Below are positions 8,419 through 17,317 of a stretch of 38,174 bases of DNA, piece by piece. The stretch is from positions 1 to 38,174 of the IMG/VR virus record IMGVR_UViG_3300007734_000664. One strand, 5' to 3'. Origin of the DNA: a virus. The position numbers and the translations under genes are program-made. Under the pieces are notes generated by a model, which saw only the letters and a program-made list of their open reading frames with translations, was not told where the DNA came from and did not search any database. The stretch's first letter is position 1, and the number at the start of each line of letters is the position of its first letter.

Positions 8419-8694
8419 CTAGACCTGATAGAGCGCGTTCATCAGGGTCGCAGTCGTCGTGGTGCTGTTCACACGGATACATTTGAGCGGCAACGTATCG
8501 CCTGCCGCCACAGTAAACGCACCTGTGCTGCCGTCTTCAAAGACCGCCACCACAATCCCCGCTCCGCCCACAAAAATGGACTCAGCCGGGATAGCCTTGG
8601 TTGCGGCACTGGCGCTATACGTGCTGCCGTCAAAGTTGACGGTGTCAGACTTGGTAATCAGCACCGACCGATTGAAAATGTTGCCCATCGCCAT
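8419..8694 (-). CDS. small head/neck-region protein (91 aa)
   Basis: 91 aa, beta-rich and neutral (VLITKSDTVNFDGSTYSAS, GGAGIVVAVFEDGSTGAFTVAAGD). It starts on the stop codon of the 161-aa gene (TGATG) and ends one base before the gp4-like start. Small beta-sandwich proteins here are often decoration or head-completion proteins in related phages; nothing in the sequence identifies a specific role. Confidence 0.7.
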   Translation of the reverse strand: MAMGNIFNRSVLITKSDTVNFDGSTYSASAATKAIPAESIFVGGAGIVVAVFEDGSTGAFTVAAGDTLPLKCIRVNSTTTTATLMNALYQV

Positions 8695-9179
8695 CAGTTC
8701 ACCTTCACTCTTTTGGGCCGGCCACGCTTACGCAGCACAGGCGTCGAAGGAATCTCGGGCAGATGTTCGTGCGTCGAATCGTCCGCACTCTTGGCTTCGC
8801 GCTGGGCGACTTCGCCCATGCGCTTGTCCGCAAAGTGCCGCATGGCCGCAATGTCGGCCATCGACTTCTGCGTGTCTTCATACCCCGCCAGAGCCAGGTC
8901 CGGCGTGTCATACCAACCCTGCTTGACAGCCTTGTCCAGCTCGTCCTGGCTGTTCACAATCTGCTGGCAGGACCGGGCAAACGCCTCGCCGACCGCATCG
9001 CCAACAGCCGCCAGTGGATCACCGCACATGACCTTGCCGTTCTCGCGGGCATGGGCCTGATACACCATCTTGGGAAATGGCTCGTAGCCATTTGCGCCCA
9101 TTCCGCCGTGGCGCTTTTGGGTGTTCCACTTGGCCATTTCGCGTGAATATTCGCTGTCGGGGTTCTGAATGATCGCCAT
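8694..9179 (-). CDS. hypothetical head-region protein with basic AT-hook-like tail (161 aa)
   Basis: 161 aa, helical and charged, Met-rich in the first third, ending in VLRKRGRPKRVKVN. The core RGRP flanked by basic residues is an AT-hook-like minor-groove binding motif, so the C-terminus may contact DNA; this is inference from one short motif. It lies between the coat-adjacent 210-aa gene and the gp4-like gene, in the region where head-completion proteins are encoded. No family recognised. Confidence 0.7.
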   Translation of the reverse strand: MAIIQNPDSEYSREMAKWNTQKRHGGMGANGYEPFPKMVYQAHARENGKVMCGDPLAAVGDAVGEAFARSCQQIVNSQDELDKAVKQGWYDTPDLALAGYEDTQKSMADIAAMRHFADKRMGEVAQREAKSADDSTHEHLPEIPSTPVLRKRGRPKRVKVN

Positions 9180-9234
9180 GTGTCCTCTGAAAAGAGAGGG
9201 ACGGCACGGTGCCGCCCCTCTTGTGACCAGTTAA

Positions 9235-9867
9235 TTACGCGACAGTGCCCGTGATGTTCGTGACAGTTCCAGCAATCGGAATCGCCGCAAACGCATTCCA
9301 CAGGCCGTTGCACGCCACACACTGCATGGCAATCGGTGCCGTGGCGTTGACCGTGACTACGTCGTACGACGCGCCCGCGCCAGACAACCCACCCGTGAAC
9401 GTCAGCACATGCGCCGCAGCGCCATTGCCAATGATCATCAGCGTGGTGCCGTCCATGTCCTTGGTCGGGACAGGAACAGTCAGGGTAATCACCGACGTGC
9501 CATTGAGAATGACACGCAGGTCCGTGCCCGCTGCCGGAAGCGTCAGGGTCGACGTCGCCGTGATGCTCTGCACCACAACCGCCCGAGACGCCTGATACGT
9601 CACAACTTCCTGCGCCGATGGAGTGGCAAAGTCTGTTGCCGCCCCATGCGTCACATTAGCCGTGATTTTGTGCGCGACCGTCGCGCTGCCATCAATGCCA
9701 CGCTGCACCGGCACCGTTGTGCCGGACACGTAGCTCTGCATGACCTTCATCATTTCCTGATCAACAAGCACCAGTCGTCCCGCCGCCACAGACGTGGCCG
9801 ACGCGACCACGATGCTGGTGTCGGTCAGGGCAACTGCCACTGACAGAGTCGTCGTTGCAAGTGCCAT
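9235..9867 (-). CDS. putative capsid-associated structural protein (210 aa)
   Basis: 210 aa and almost wholly beta-type: Ala/Thr/Val-rich with a VDQEMMKVMQSYVSGTTVPVQRGIDG segment often seen in small phage structural proteins. The second half (about 85-210) resembles a beta-sandwich (TLTLPAAGTDLRVILNGTSV, TLMIIGNGAAAHVLTFTGG). It follows the coat gene by 3 bases and would be made in similar amounts, consistent with a head decoration protein. Role inferred. Confidence 0.75.
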   Translation of the reverse strand: MALATTTLSVAVALTDTSIVVASATSVAAGRLVLVDQEMMKVMQSYVSGTTVPVQRGIDGSATVAHKITANVTHGAATDFATPSAQEVVTYQASRAVVVQSITATSTLTLPAAGTDLRVILNGTSVITLTVPVPTKDMDGTTLMIIGNGAAAHVLTFTGGLSGAGASYDVVTVNATAPIAMQCVACNGLWNAFAAIPIAGTVTNITGTVA

Positions 9868-9870
9868 GAC

Positions 9871-11109
9871 TTAACCCCAGATCCGCGCAGCAAGCCGCGC
9901 CTGAATAGTTGCCGCACCAATCAGGATGTCCAGACGGCTGGGATTCTGGTCCGTGCCGATCTGATACTGCTCGACCATCCTGATCGAGAACCCGAGTGCC
10001 TTGCTCCGTACCGTGGTCGAGTCTGCGCCCGCACCGGGCTTCATCAGGTCGGCCATCACGAAGGCAAACGCATCGGGGTGATAGAGGAACGACTGTGGTG
10101 AGGTAGTCGTCGCCAGCGTGCCGCTTGACGCCGAAGTTGCACCCAACACGGTGATGACCGCGTTGTCCGCCGGGGACGCATCCACCGTCTGGAGCTGACC
10201 CGAAGTCACAATCGACGGGCTAATCGGCAGCGTGGCCATCGCGCCACTGCTATCCGACGTATCTGCCGTCACCACAAACTGCTGGAGACGACCCGTGGAC
10301 GAGTAGGACAACGGATTGACGCTGTTCACGCCAGCGATGGTGAAGATGTCGCCCTTCTTGAGGGACGACGCACCAGACGCCCAGCCATCCGTCGCCAGCG
10401 TGCTGCCGGTCTGGCTTGCGCCGTTGACCAGTGGAGTAGACGCCGTGAACGTGCCAGTCGTGTGCGTCGGACGCACCGGATCCTGGAGCCACTTATCGAC
10501 GCCCAACTGCTTGCGCCCAAACATGCCCTCTTCGTAGTTCTCGGAGATGACAGCCGTGGGGTTAAACAGGGACGAGGTGGTGTTGGCCAGCGTAGACATC
10601 GCCAGCGGGTCCAGCACGGCCACACGGCCACGCAGGGGGGTGGACAGGTCCGTCAGCTTCACACCGGCCTGAAGGTAGGTCAGCGTGGCGCTGGGGGTCG
10701 TCCCGGGCGTTCCCACCGCCGAGTAGATGTCCCGGTAGACCGCGTTGAACGCCAGCACTTCTGCCGCGTTTGCCAGAGCCTCTGCACCCGGCTCGACATA
10801 CCGCGCACGGATGTTGTCGAGTTCGGTCGTCGCCTGCTGGCTGGAATAGCCAAAGGCCACGTTCTTCTGGTTGGTCAGCGAGATCGGAACCGTCTGGTCG
10901 TACAGGTTCTGGAGCTGGAGAGCCTGTCCGTCCGTAACGGTAAACCGCTGGGGGAGTCGAGCGTTCACGGTATTGCCGACTTTCGCACCGGCAATTTCAT
11001 ACTGGTCGTCGTAGGTCCGGTTGACGTTGGCGAGGAACACCAGCTTGTTAATAAAGCCGCGTGCTACTTCCTTGGTCGTCCAGGACGGGGTAGCAAGAGT
11101 ATTTGCCAC
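9871..11109 (-). CDS. major capsid (coat) protein, P22 gp5-like
   Basis: 412 aa, near the 430 aa of P22 coat protein. It opens with NTLATPSWTTKEVARGFINKLVFLANVNRTYDDQYEIAGAKVGNTVNARLP, the N-arm/E-loop pattern of the P22 coat family (PF11651), followed by the DNIRARYVEPGAEALANAAEVLAF helix. It is preceded by the scaffold gene and a strong promoter candidate, in line with high expression. It forms the HK97-fold shell. Confidence 0.9.
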   Translation of the reverse strand: MANTLATPSWTTKEVARGFINKLVFLANVNRTYDDQYEIAGAKVGNTVNARLPQRFTVTDGQALQLQNLYDQTVPISLTNQKNVAFGYSSQQATTELDNIRARYVEPGAEALANAAEVLAFNAVYRDIYSAVGTPGTTPSATLTYLQAGVKLTDLSTPLRGRVAVLDPLAMSTLANTTSSLFNPTAVISENYEEGMFGRKQLGVDKWLQDPVRPTHTTGTFTASTPLVNGASQTGSTLATDGWASGASSLKKGDIFTIAGVNSVNPLSYSSTGRLQQFVVTADTSDSSGAMATLPISPSIVTSGQLQTVDASPADNAVITVLGATSASSGTLATTTSPQSFLYHPDAFAFVMADLMKPGAGADSTTVRSKALGFSIRMVEQYQIGTDQNPSRLDILIGAATIQARLAARIWG

Positions 11110-11126
11110 GGGTCACATCCTCTGAG

Positions 11127-12035
11127 TTAGAGTCGTCCGCGTGCGCGGTCTGACGCATTCATCCGGCGAAAATGTTCGTCAAATGAGGTGTCATCCGACA
11201 CGGCAAACGCATCGGTTACGTGAGGCGATGTCCCGAGCGGCCTGATCGGGGGTTTCGCATTAGACACGGCTCGGGCTGAGGCACGCACGGGAGCAGCTTC
11301 GAGTCGGGCTTCCAGTTTCCCCATTTCCCGGTATGTTTCTGCCGGGTGCAGCGTGGAGATGCGCTGAGATTCGTCGGGATGGGCTGAGAGCCACTGGAGG
11401 ATCTGAATCCCCACAGGACTGTCCATCGCCAAATGCTGCATCGGCAGCGACATGGGCGTGTCGGGATTCAGCGAAGCATCAAAGTCAGGATTCTGTGACC
11501 GTGCTTCTTCCAGCCGTCCGTTCCACTGCGCCTTCTGTGCCTGCTGCGTCTGCTCGTATTGGTGCTGCTGATAGGACTGCGCCCGTTCGGCGTCTCGCTC
11601 CTGATGGCGCACGTCGGCCACAAAGGCGGACATGGCCATCGAGTAGTCCTCGTAGGCGTCAAACTGATCGACCGTGGGCACGCCAGGGATCTGTTTAAAC
11701 CGCGCCCAGTCGCCCCCACCCGGTGTGGGTTCAGTGCGAATCGGCTCGGCCATCGCCTGCATACGGGCTTCAGCCGCTTCGGCTCGACGTTCCGCCTCTC
11801 GTTGCTTGGCAACAGCAGACTTGACCGCTTCTGTGGGATCGCTTCGACGCTTGGCCTTGATGGGGGCGACATCAGGGACATCTGCGGGGGCTTCGACAGA
11901 CGGAGCTTCGTCCGTCGCGCTGGCCTCAACAGGAAGGGGGTCATCAGCAAAGGCGGTCTGAATTTGCTCAGCCGTCTCGTGATTACTATCAATCGTGATG
12001 TCGCCGTCCGTGACCTGACCTGCGTCTGTGTTCAT
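11127..12035 (-). CDS. scaffold protein (302 aa)
   Basis: Start set at the ATG giving MNTDAGQVTDG, which has GAGAGG just upstream; the in-frame extension before it reads as leader, not protein. 302 aa, like P22 scaffold (303 aa). It is acidic at the N-terminus, with a long Glu/Arg/Ala/Gln helical segment (about 75-190: KQREAERRAEAAEARMQAM, QQHQYEQTQQAQKAQW) and a short Arg/Asp-rich C-terminal end, as expected for a helix-turn-helix coat-binding tail. It lies directly before the coat gene, the conserved position of scaffold. Confidence 0.82.
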   Translation of the reverse strand: MNTDAGQVTDGDITIDSNHETAEQIQTAFADDPLPVEASATDEAPSVEAPADVPDVAPIKAKRRSDPTEAVKSAVAKQREAERRAEAAEARMQAMAEPIRTEPTPGGGDWARFKQIPGVPTVDQFDAYEDYSMAMSAFVADVRHQERDAERAQSYQQHQYEQTQQAQKAQWNGRLEEARSQNPDFDASLNPDTPMSLPMQHLAMDSPVGIQILQWLSAHPDESQRISTLHPAETYREMGKLEARLEAAPVRASARAVSNAKPPIRPLGTSPHVTDAFAVSDDTSFDEHFRRMNASDRARGRL

Positions 12036-12209
12036 ACGCCTCTCACAAAAGGGGGGAATACAAAACAAAAGGCGCGTCTCACGGCTATCTGCCGGAAACA
12101 CGCCCCCTCGTCGTGTGTCCCCTTGTCGTCTCACCCGCTGGGGAGCGGTTGTCGGCGCGGTCATGACTCGCGCCCGAGTGAGAACGTCAGCTCTATTTAA
12201 TTCACGGCC

Positions 12210-12238
12210 ATTATCACCAGATTTATGCTGTAGGTCAA
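12210..12238 (-). promoter_or_regulatory. internal late promoter before scaffold and coat
   Basis: On the minus strand TTGACC (12238-12233) is followed after 17 bases by GATAAT (12215-12210): 5/6 matches to each sigma-70 hexamer at ideal spacing. It lies in the 208-bp gap between the DUF6321-like gene and scaffold, the largest gap in the late operon, leaving a leader of about 165 nt. Confidence 0.65.
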
Positions 12239-12243
12239 TTGCC

Positions 12244-12534
12244 CTATTTATTTCTCTTGCTAATTGCTGCCGCTTTCGATCGGGCGTCTTCCTTGCTCGA
12301 TGCTCCCCACGCCTTGAGAGACAACGCTAACCGCGTCGGATCGCCGTCCGGTTCGGTCATTGGCCCTAACATGTTGCCCATGCGGGCCAGAAAGCTGGCC
12401 CTGCGTGGGTTATCGCCTGATTTAACAGGGGGACGCAACGTGCCTCCGGTTTCGGCGTGATATGACGCTCGACCCTTGGCGTTAAGACCACCTTCAGGGT
12501 TCTTGCCTTCTTTGCGCGTCCAGGCAGCACTCAT
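12244..12534 (-). CDS. DUF6321-like small phage protein (96 aa)
   Basis: Starts at the ATG overlapping the previous stop (ATGA), giving MSAAWTRKEGKNPEGGLNAKGR. This opening (W-x-R-K-E-G-x-N-P-x-G-G-L-N-x-K-G-R) is that of the DUF6321 group of small phage proteins near portal and coat genes. The C-terminus (LARMGNMLGPM, LALSLKAW) also fits. Function is unknown; it is basic and may bind nucleic acid or virion components. Confidence 0.78.
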   Translation of the reverse strand: MSAAWTRKEGKNPEGGLNAKGRASYHAETGGTLRPPVKSGDNPRRASFLARMGNMLGPMTEPDGDPTRLALSLKAWGASSKEDARSKAAAISKRNK

Positions 12535-12842
12535 TTGTTTCCCCAACCAAAGGACTTTTTGCCTTTGACAAATGCCCCGCGTTCGCGGTCATACCCTACT
12601 TCTAGTTGATTAGCAGGATTGCGCCCCACAGTCACAGACCCTTGCACTGGCTCACGTATGTCTTTTTTGACAGATATGCGTACTGGGCCTTTGTCCACAG
12701 ACGTTTCTAGGCCTCGTCCTGTAAACGACAATCCTTTGACAAGGTCACGTAATGTCCCTGTCAGCGATGTCTCATCTTCCTCGTCGTACGCAGACACAGT
12801 ACCTTTGAACGGCGAGTCAGACTTTGGCATTTTCAGGCCCAT
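12531..12842 (-). CDS. hypothetical basic protein (103 aa)
   Basis: 103 aa, starting on the portal stop codon (TAATG). Beta-type with alternating charge (TSVDKGPVRISVKKDIREP, GSVTVGRNPANQLEVGYDRERG) and a basic end (KGKKSFGWGNK). Its place between portal and scaffold suggests a head-assembly role, but no family was recognised. Confidence 0.7.
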   Translation of the reverse strand: MGLKMPKSDSPFKGTVSAYDEEDETSLTGTLRDLVKGLSFTGRGLETSVDKGPVRISVKKDIREPVQGSVTVGRNPANQLEVGYDRERGAFVKGKKSFGWGNK

Positions 12843-15361
12843 TACATCTCCTCCGGCATCTGCTGGGCGTCTGCGGCCACATCCTCAGGCGTGCCTTCCA
12901 TGTCCCTCCCGCCGTTCTGGGCTGACAACGCTGCATCCTGCTGCGCGTCCTGCCTCGACCCTTCTTGGGCCTGAGACGCGTCCTGCGCGGACTGCTGACT
13001 GGCTTGACCTGCGGCTTGCTCCGCTTGTTCTTGCTGCGCCATGACGCCCTGCATCGCCATCTGCTGTTGGTGATACTGATCAGACGCCTGTGACATGGCG
13101 TCAAAGTGCTGGCTGGCCCCTGTGCCTACGCGGTTGACCTCAGCGGCAAAGATGTTCGCCGCTTCGTCGGCGCGGATCTTCATCGCCGTGATGGCCAGTT
13201 GCGTTTCGTTCCGCATCCGCTCTAATTCCAGCTTGGTGGCCTGCTCGTTCTGGGCTGTTTCAGCCTGCATCTGAAGTTTCTGCCCGTCCGCTTCCAGCAA
13301 GCGCGTCTTTTCGTCCAGCGCCTTGGTCAACTGCTCCACCATCTGCCCGGCCTGCTGCAACTGCTGCTGCAATTGCTGCGGATTGGGCTGATTGGTCTGT
13401 TCCTGCAAGGGCGGCGGGAGTAGCTTCTTGACCCGCGCTGCCGCTTCCAGATGGCCGGGGAAGTCGCGGAATTTGAGATAGATGTCGCCCAAGATGGGGA
13501 ACAACTGCGGCTGTGCTTGGAACAGATTGCCCAGTTCATCCGCGCCTTCTTCCGACCGGCTCTTGTAGCTCTTGCCAATCGTGACTGACACGCCATACCG
13601 ACCCTTTTTCAGGTCGTAATTCTGGACTTTGGGGCCGGGTAGCGGCTGCGGAGCCATCGGCATGGTCGGCGCACCGGGCGGCATGACACCGGGAGGCAAC
13701 GGACCGGCATTGACACCCGGCGGCACAGGCGGCGGCGGCGGCGGTCCTTGCGGAGCCATCCCCTGCGGAGCCATCCCCTGCGGCGGCATCGGCGCACGCT
13801 GTGGGCGCTGTGTTTGCGGGTTCATCGTGAACGGCGCATTGAGCATGACGGTGCGCGGGTTGTCTTCCGCATCGAGCAACCGGGCCACGCGTCCGGGCCG
13901 GTCATAGATATACGGGATCAAGTCCAGCACAACCTTGGCTTCATAGGTCAGGCTGATCTCAGCCAGATTATCGATAAAGTGGCTGGATCCGGCCTGATGC
14001 TGCTGCTGCAACGCCATAACAGCCCGACCGCTCTTGGCATTCGTCGCCTGTTGGCCGAGCGCACTCTCGTAGGCTCCTGTGCCTTCGTGAATAAACTCCC
14101 GCGCCTGCTGCAACAGCAACATGCTCGGCCCCAAGCGGGACGTATCAACCTGCGTGCGCTGCGGCGGGGGCGCAGGCGTGCCGTTTAGGGACACGTTGCG
14201 GTAGCGCAGGTAGGGAAAGTTGCGGACGTTGGCGAGCTGCCACTCTTGTTCGTGGCCTTCTTCCTGGCCCTCGACCATCGTGTAAGGCGCTTTGGTTTCA
14301 AGGCTGGCCATTTCAACAGCACTGGACGCACTGTAGTTCAGCAACCGGACAGCATCTTTGTTTGGCTCAATCATGCCCACCCAACGCCGTTCGCTTTCAA
14401 ACGGAATCAGTTCCCGGCCAATGACTGGAATAATAGGAATGTAGCGCCCATCCTGCGTCTGGGCCGGTTCTAATTCTTCAATAGCGTTAATGACCGACCA
14501 ATACAGCACCGGAAGTTCTTCGTCGGCGCTCCGGGCCTCGTCTCCCATTCGGGCCGTGCGGCCTTCGGGAATCTCGTCGTCATAACTGTCCGACCCGTCG
14601 TCCAGCAACACCCGGCGTTTGGGCGACTTTTCCAGCCGATAGTATTCCGCCACGCGGACAGCGCGTCCTGCGCCTTCGTCGCCTGAGACCCAGTGCTGGG
14701 TATCGGTGCCAAGGGCGGACAGTTCGTCTTCGGTAAACGACGCCATCTGGCTGTTGGGATAACGGCGCTTATACGTATCCCACGGCATGTCGTTGACGAT
14801 GAACGCCCATGTGCCGTCCGAAAAGTCCGCTTCCTGAGCAAATGGGTCCAGCACCACGCTGGCCTGCTGCAAGATGCGTTTGATCATAATGCGCTGATCA
14901 AAAGCATTCTCTCCGTCGGGGTCGCGTTCGGTAATCACACGGTAAAAACCGCGTCCTGCTTTGACGGCCCGTTCAAACGCCCAACTCCGCGCCAGACTCG
15001 CACGGCTATCCACTTCAATACGCCGATACAAACCTTGCAGCACCTCAGCGGTGTCGTCGTCAGCGGTATCGGAGAGCGGGTGAATGCCGATGCCCAGATG
15101 CGCGGCTTTCTCGGCATTAATTGTCAACTGGATGGGATGGTCGAGCGTGGGGATGGACAGCATCGGGCGCTGCGGAATCGCCACACCGCCCACCAGCTGC
15201 GGTTTGCGCTGTTCTTTGACATCGTTGGGCCAGGATAGTTCCGGCACCTGAAACCGCAGCGCATCAATCTCGCGTTTGCGTTGATCGCCGTCCGCATCGA
15301 CGCCCAGCTTGAAGCGGTCGAGGGCTTTCTTGATGCCGTCTGAGCGGTCGATAGCCATCAT
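12842..15361 (-). CDS. portal protein, P22 gp1-like
   Basis: Start chosen at the ATG overlapping the terminase stop (TAATG), giving MMAIDRSDGIKKALDRF; 839 aa, longer than P22 portal (725 aa). The core (1-510) has the P22-type portal pattern: YRRIEVDSRASLARSWAFERAVKAGRGFYRV, then the RILQQASVVLDPFAQEADFSDGTWAFI segment. It is followed by a Pro/Gly/Met-rich linker (about 520-585) and a long Gln/Glu helical region (about 630-800), which would form an extended barrel like that of P22 portal. It is the dodecameric DNA gate and terminase docking ring. Confidence 0.9.
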   Translation of the reverse strand: MMAIDRSDGIKKALDRFKLGVDADGDQRKREIDALRFQVPELSWPNDVKEQRKPQLVGGVAIPQRPMLSIPTLDHPIQLTINAEKAAHLGIGIHPLSDTADDDTAEVLQGLYRRIEVDSRASLARSWAFERAVKAGRGFYRVITERDPDGENAFDQRIMIKRILQQASVVLDPFAQEADFSDGTWAFIVNDMPWDTYKRRYPNSQMASFTEDELSALGTDTQHWVSGDEGAGRAVRVAEYYRLEKSPKRRVLLDDGSDSYDDEIPEGRTARMGDEARSADEELPVLYWSVINAIEELEPAQTQDGRYIPIIPVIGRELIPFESERRWVGMIEPNKDAVRLLNYSASSAVEMASLETKAPYTMVEGQEEGHEQEWQLANVRNFPYLRYRNVSLNGTPAPPPQRTQVDTSRLGPSMLLLQQAREFIHEGTGAYESALGQQATNAKSGRAVMALQQQHQAGSSHFIDNLAEISLTYEAKVVLDLIPYIYDRPGRVARLLDAEDNPRTVMLNAPFTMNPQTQRPQRAPMPPQGMAPQGMAPQGPPPPPPVPPGVNAGPLPPGVMPPGAPTMPMAPQPLPGPKVQNYDLKKGRYGVSVTIGKSYKSRSEEGADELGNLFQAQPQLFPILGDIYLKFRDFPGHLEAAARVKKLLPPPLQEQTNQPNPQQLQQQLQQAGQMVEQLTKALDEKTRLLEADGQKLQMQAETAQNEQATKLELERMRNETQLAITAMKIRADEAANIFAAEVNRVGTGASQHFDAMSQASDQYHQQQMAMQGVMAQQEQAEQAAGQASQQSAQDASQAQEGSRQDAQQDAALSAQNGGRDMEGTPEDVAADAQQMPEEM
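13736..13800 (-). repeat. 15-bp tandem repeat in portal Pro-rich linker
   Basis: Tandem units encoding PQGMA (three near-identical 15-bp copies) followed by a run of proline codons. It lies between the portal core and its C-terminal helical extension. Confidence 0.75.
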
Positions 15362-16788
15362 TATGCGGACATCCATCCTGTGTCAGACACCCGCGCTGGG
15401 TGCGATGACAGTGCCGGTCGCGGAGCCACTTTCATGTGTTCGCGCCCAGAAATGATCAAATACCGTGTCGCATCCATCAAATGGTCTGACACTTTGACAA
15501 TCTTGCCTTGTTCGTCTCGATGATACTTGCGGAACTCACTGCGCCAGTTCGACAGGTGTTCTTGTACCACAAGTCGCCCTGACACCAACAAATTCCACGT
15601 TTCCGTCAATCCCGCTTCGACCGCATTGACCGCCGGTTCTAAGTGCAGGCCAAGACGGGCGTAGATGTCGATCAGTTTGCGCCCATCGGCCTGACTGCTG
15701 CCAGAACTGGCTGGATCGATCACGCCGTGCATCCAGGCTCCGCGTGCCCTCACGCCTTCGGCATGGCTGGCGGGTTCGCCGTGCCCCCGGTAATGCTCGT
15801 CGTACAACACAATGCGCCCGGAGCCGGGGTCTTGTGCGCCCCAGATGACAGCCGTGCGGTTCCAGCCCACATCCATCGCGTAGACACGCGGCCAACTCGC
15901 AGGAATCTCGGTGGTTGGCACCAGAATCTCGCGTTCGGCAATAGGATAAATGGCTCCCGACCCCAACGACGGTTCGCCTTCTGTCCGAGCGGCAATCTGA
16001 TAGGGCGGCGTTGTGGCCATCAGCGCCCGACGTTCTTCGTCGTCCAGATGGGGCACATCTTTCCATCCGGCCTGAATGAACGTCTTAAAGTCTGCCGCCG
16101 CATCCGTTTCCGGCTCAAGAAATCCTTTGACGACTTCCGACATGCCCTGCAACGGAGTGAACGTCACCATGACAATGCCCTTGGTCGTCACCGTCCGGTA
16201 GAGCATTTCGGTGTAGCAGTCTGCCGGAGGTTCTTCGTCGCACCAGATGATGTGCTTGCTGGTGCCTTCAAACGACTGTCGGCCCTGTTCGTAGGTCTTC
16301 AGGCCCAACAGGCTCGTGCCGCCGGACGCATGGCGAATGACTGCGCCTTCCAACGCGCCGGGCAACCCGCGTGAGCTGATGGTTGAAGCAATGAGATGCG
16401 CTGGAATCATGCCGGTGCCAGGCATCTGCACACTGCCCAGCAATTTGGCCTGCACAATGTCGCGTGTGGTTTGGCTGTTGGTGCCGACGGCCCACGCTTC
16501 AACGGGAGTCGCAAACCGCCGCCCTTCCCACCACGCCGGATACAGGCCGGTGAGGTGACAGGTCATTTCGTACGCTCCGGCTTCGGACTTGCCCACCCGG
16601 TTGGCGGCCATAAACAGCCGCTCTTTGTAGCGTTTGCCTGCGGAAAAGAAGTCGAGGTGCTTGAGATAGCCGGTGCGGGCCAGCGGGCCGGTATCGGCAA
16701 AGAAGGTGGTAAACCGTGCAGTCGAGCGCCGAACGGCTTCGGCAATCAGCCGGTCGTATTGCAACCGTTCGTCAACGGTGAGTGGCAT
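15361..16788 (-). CDS. terL: terminase large subunit (packaging ATPase/nuclease)
   Basis: 475 aa, normal length. ATPase: Walker A AANRVGKSE (61-69, Lys67) and Walker B IIWCDEE (180-186) with catalytic Glu next to the Asp pair, then the coupling segment VMVTFTPLQG (207-215). Nuclease, RNase H-like: Asp306 (AMDVGW), Asp358 (GVIDPA) and Asp439 (DHLMDATRYL), the expected acidic triad. It packages DNA through the portal encoded next. TAATG overlaps at both ends. The first 11 codons are nearly duplicated at the start of the 98-aa gene upstream. Confidence 0.95.
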   Translation of the reverse strand: MPLTVDERLQYDRLIAEAVRRSTARFTTFFADTGPLARTGYLKHLDFFSAGKRYKERLFMAANRVGKSEAGAYEMTCHLTGLYPAWWEGRRFATPVEAWAVGTNSQTTRDIVQAKLLGSVQMPGTGMIPAHLIASTISSRGLPGALEGAVIRHASGGTSLLGLKTYEQGRQSFEGTSKHIIWCDEEPPADCYTEMLYRTVTTKGIVMVTFTPLQGMSEVVKGFLEPETDAAADFKTFIQAGWKDVPHLDDEERRALMATTPPYQIAARTEGEPSLGSGAIYPIAEREILVPTTEIPASWPRVYAMDVGWNRTAVIWGAQDPGSGRIVLYDEHYRGHGEPASHAEGVRARGAWMHGVIDPASSGSSQADGRKLIDIYARLGLHLEPAVNAVEAGLTETWNLLVSGRLVVQEHLSNWRSEFRKYHRDEQGKIVKVSDHLMDATRYLIISGREHMKVAPRPALSSHPARVSDTGWMSA

Positions 16789-17084
16789 TACCCCTTTGCC
16801 CTCGACAGAGTGTTGTCCGTGACTCCCGCCAGGTCTTCACGGGCGCACGCGTCCATAAACTCCACAATAGACGTGTTGACACGGGCCACACGCAAGGCTT
16901 CGAGTCCCACACGTTGTAGTTCACGGAGGTTTGCTATGAGGTCACGCGTTGTGTCCCATGGGGCAGACATCACAGCCGTCTGATAAATTCGCAATGCCGC
17001 AATTTCTGCCTGAGACATGTCTGTCCGCTGTCTCGGCATGTGTGGCGTATTGTATTGCTTCCGTTTTTCAACGGTTAGTGGCAT
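16788..17084 (-). CDS. hypothetical protein sharing TerL N-terminal codons (98 aa)
   Basis: 98 aa, helical. Its first 11 residues (MPLTVEKRKQY) match the start of the large terminase (MPLTVDERLQY), and 28 of the first 33 bases agree, indicating a local duplication of the terL start. The remainder (MSQAEIAALRIYQTAV, RDLIANLRELQRVGLEALRVARVN) does not resemble TerL. It overlaps the previous gene by 10 bases and ends on the terL start codon. Function unknown; a packaging accessory is possible from position. Confidence 0.7.
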   Translation of the reverse strand: MPLTVEKRKQYNTPHMPRQRTDMSQAEIAALRIYQTAVMSAPWDTTRDLIANLRELQRVGLEALRVARVNTSIVEFMDACAREDLAGVTDNTLSRAKG

Positions 17085-17314
17085 GTGTCGGTGGGGACTA
17101 CGTCGGGTGTCAGGACAGCCGCTGCGGGGATGTCGGGCAGGACGATGTGATCCCGGCCTGCTGCCACCAACTGATCCAGCATAGCCACAATGGCCAGCCG
17201 AATCTCGTCAAACGACCGCTCAACCGACACATGCAGGTGAGTCAACGCTGTTTCGACAGCGGCGTCGTAGGCGCGTGTGTCGGGCGTGGTCGGGGGAACG
17301 TGTGGCTGTGACAT
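17075..17314 (-). CDS. hypothetical small protein (79 aa)
   Basis: 79 aa, acidic, with one clear amphipathic helix (YDAAVETALTHLHVSVERSFDEIRLAIVAMLDQLV, residues 15-50). It lies 3 bases after the putative small terminase gene and overlaps the 98-aa gene. No family recognised; cotranslation with terminase genes suggests a packaging-related or structural accessory role. Confidence 0.65.
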   Translation of the reverse strand: MSQPHVPPTTPDTRAYDAAVETALTHLHVSVERSFDEIRLAIVAMLDQLVAAGRDHIVLPDIPAAAVLTPDVVPTDTCH

Positions 17315-17317
17315 GAT

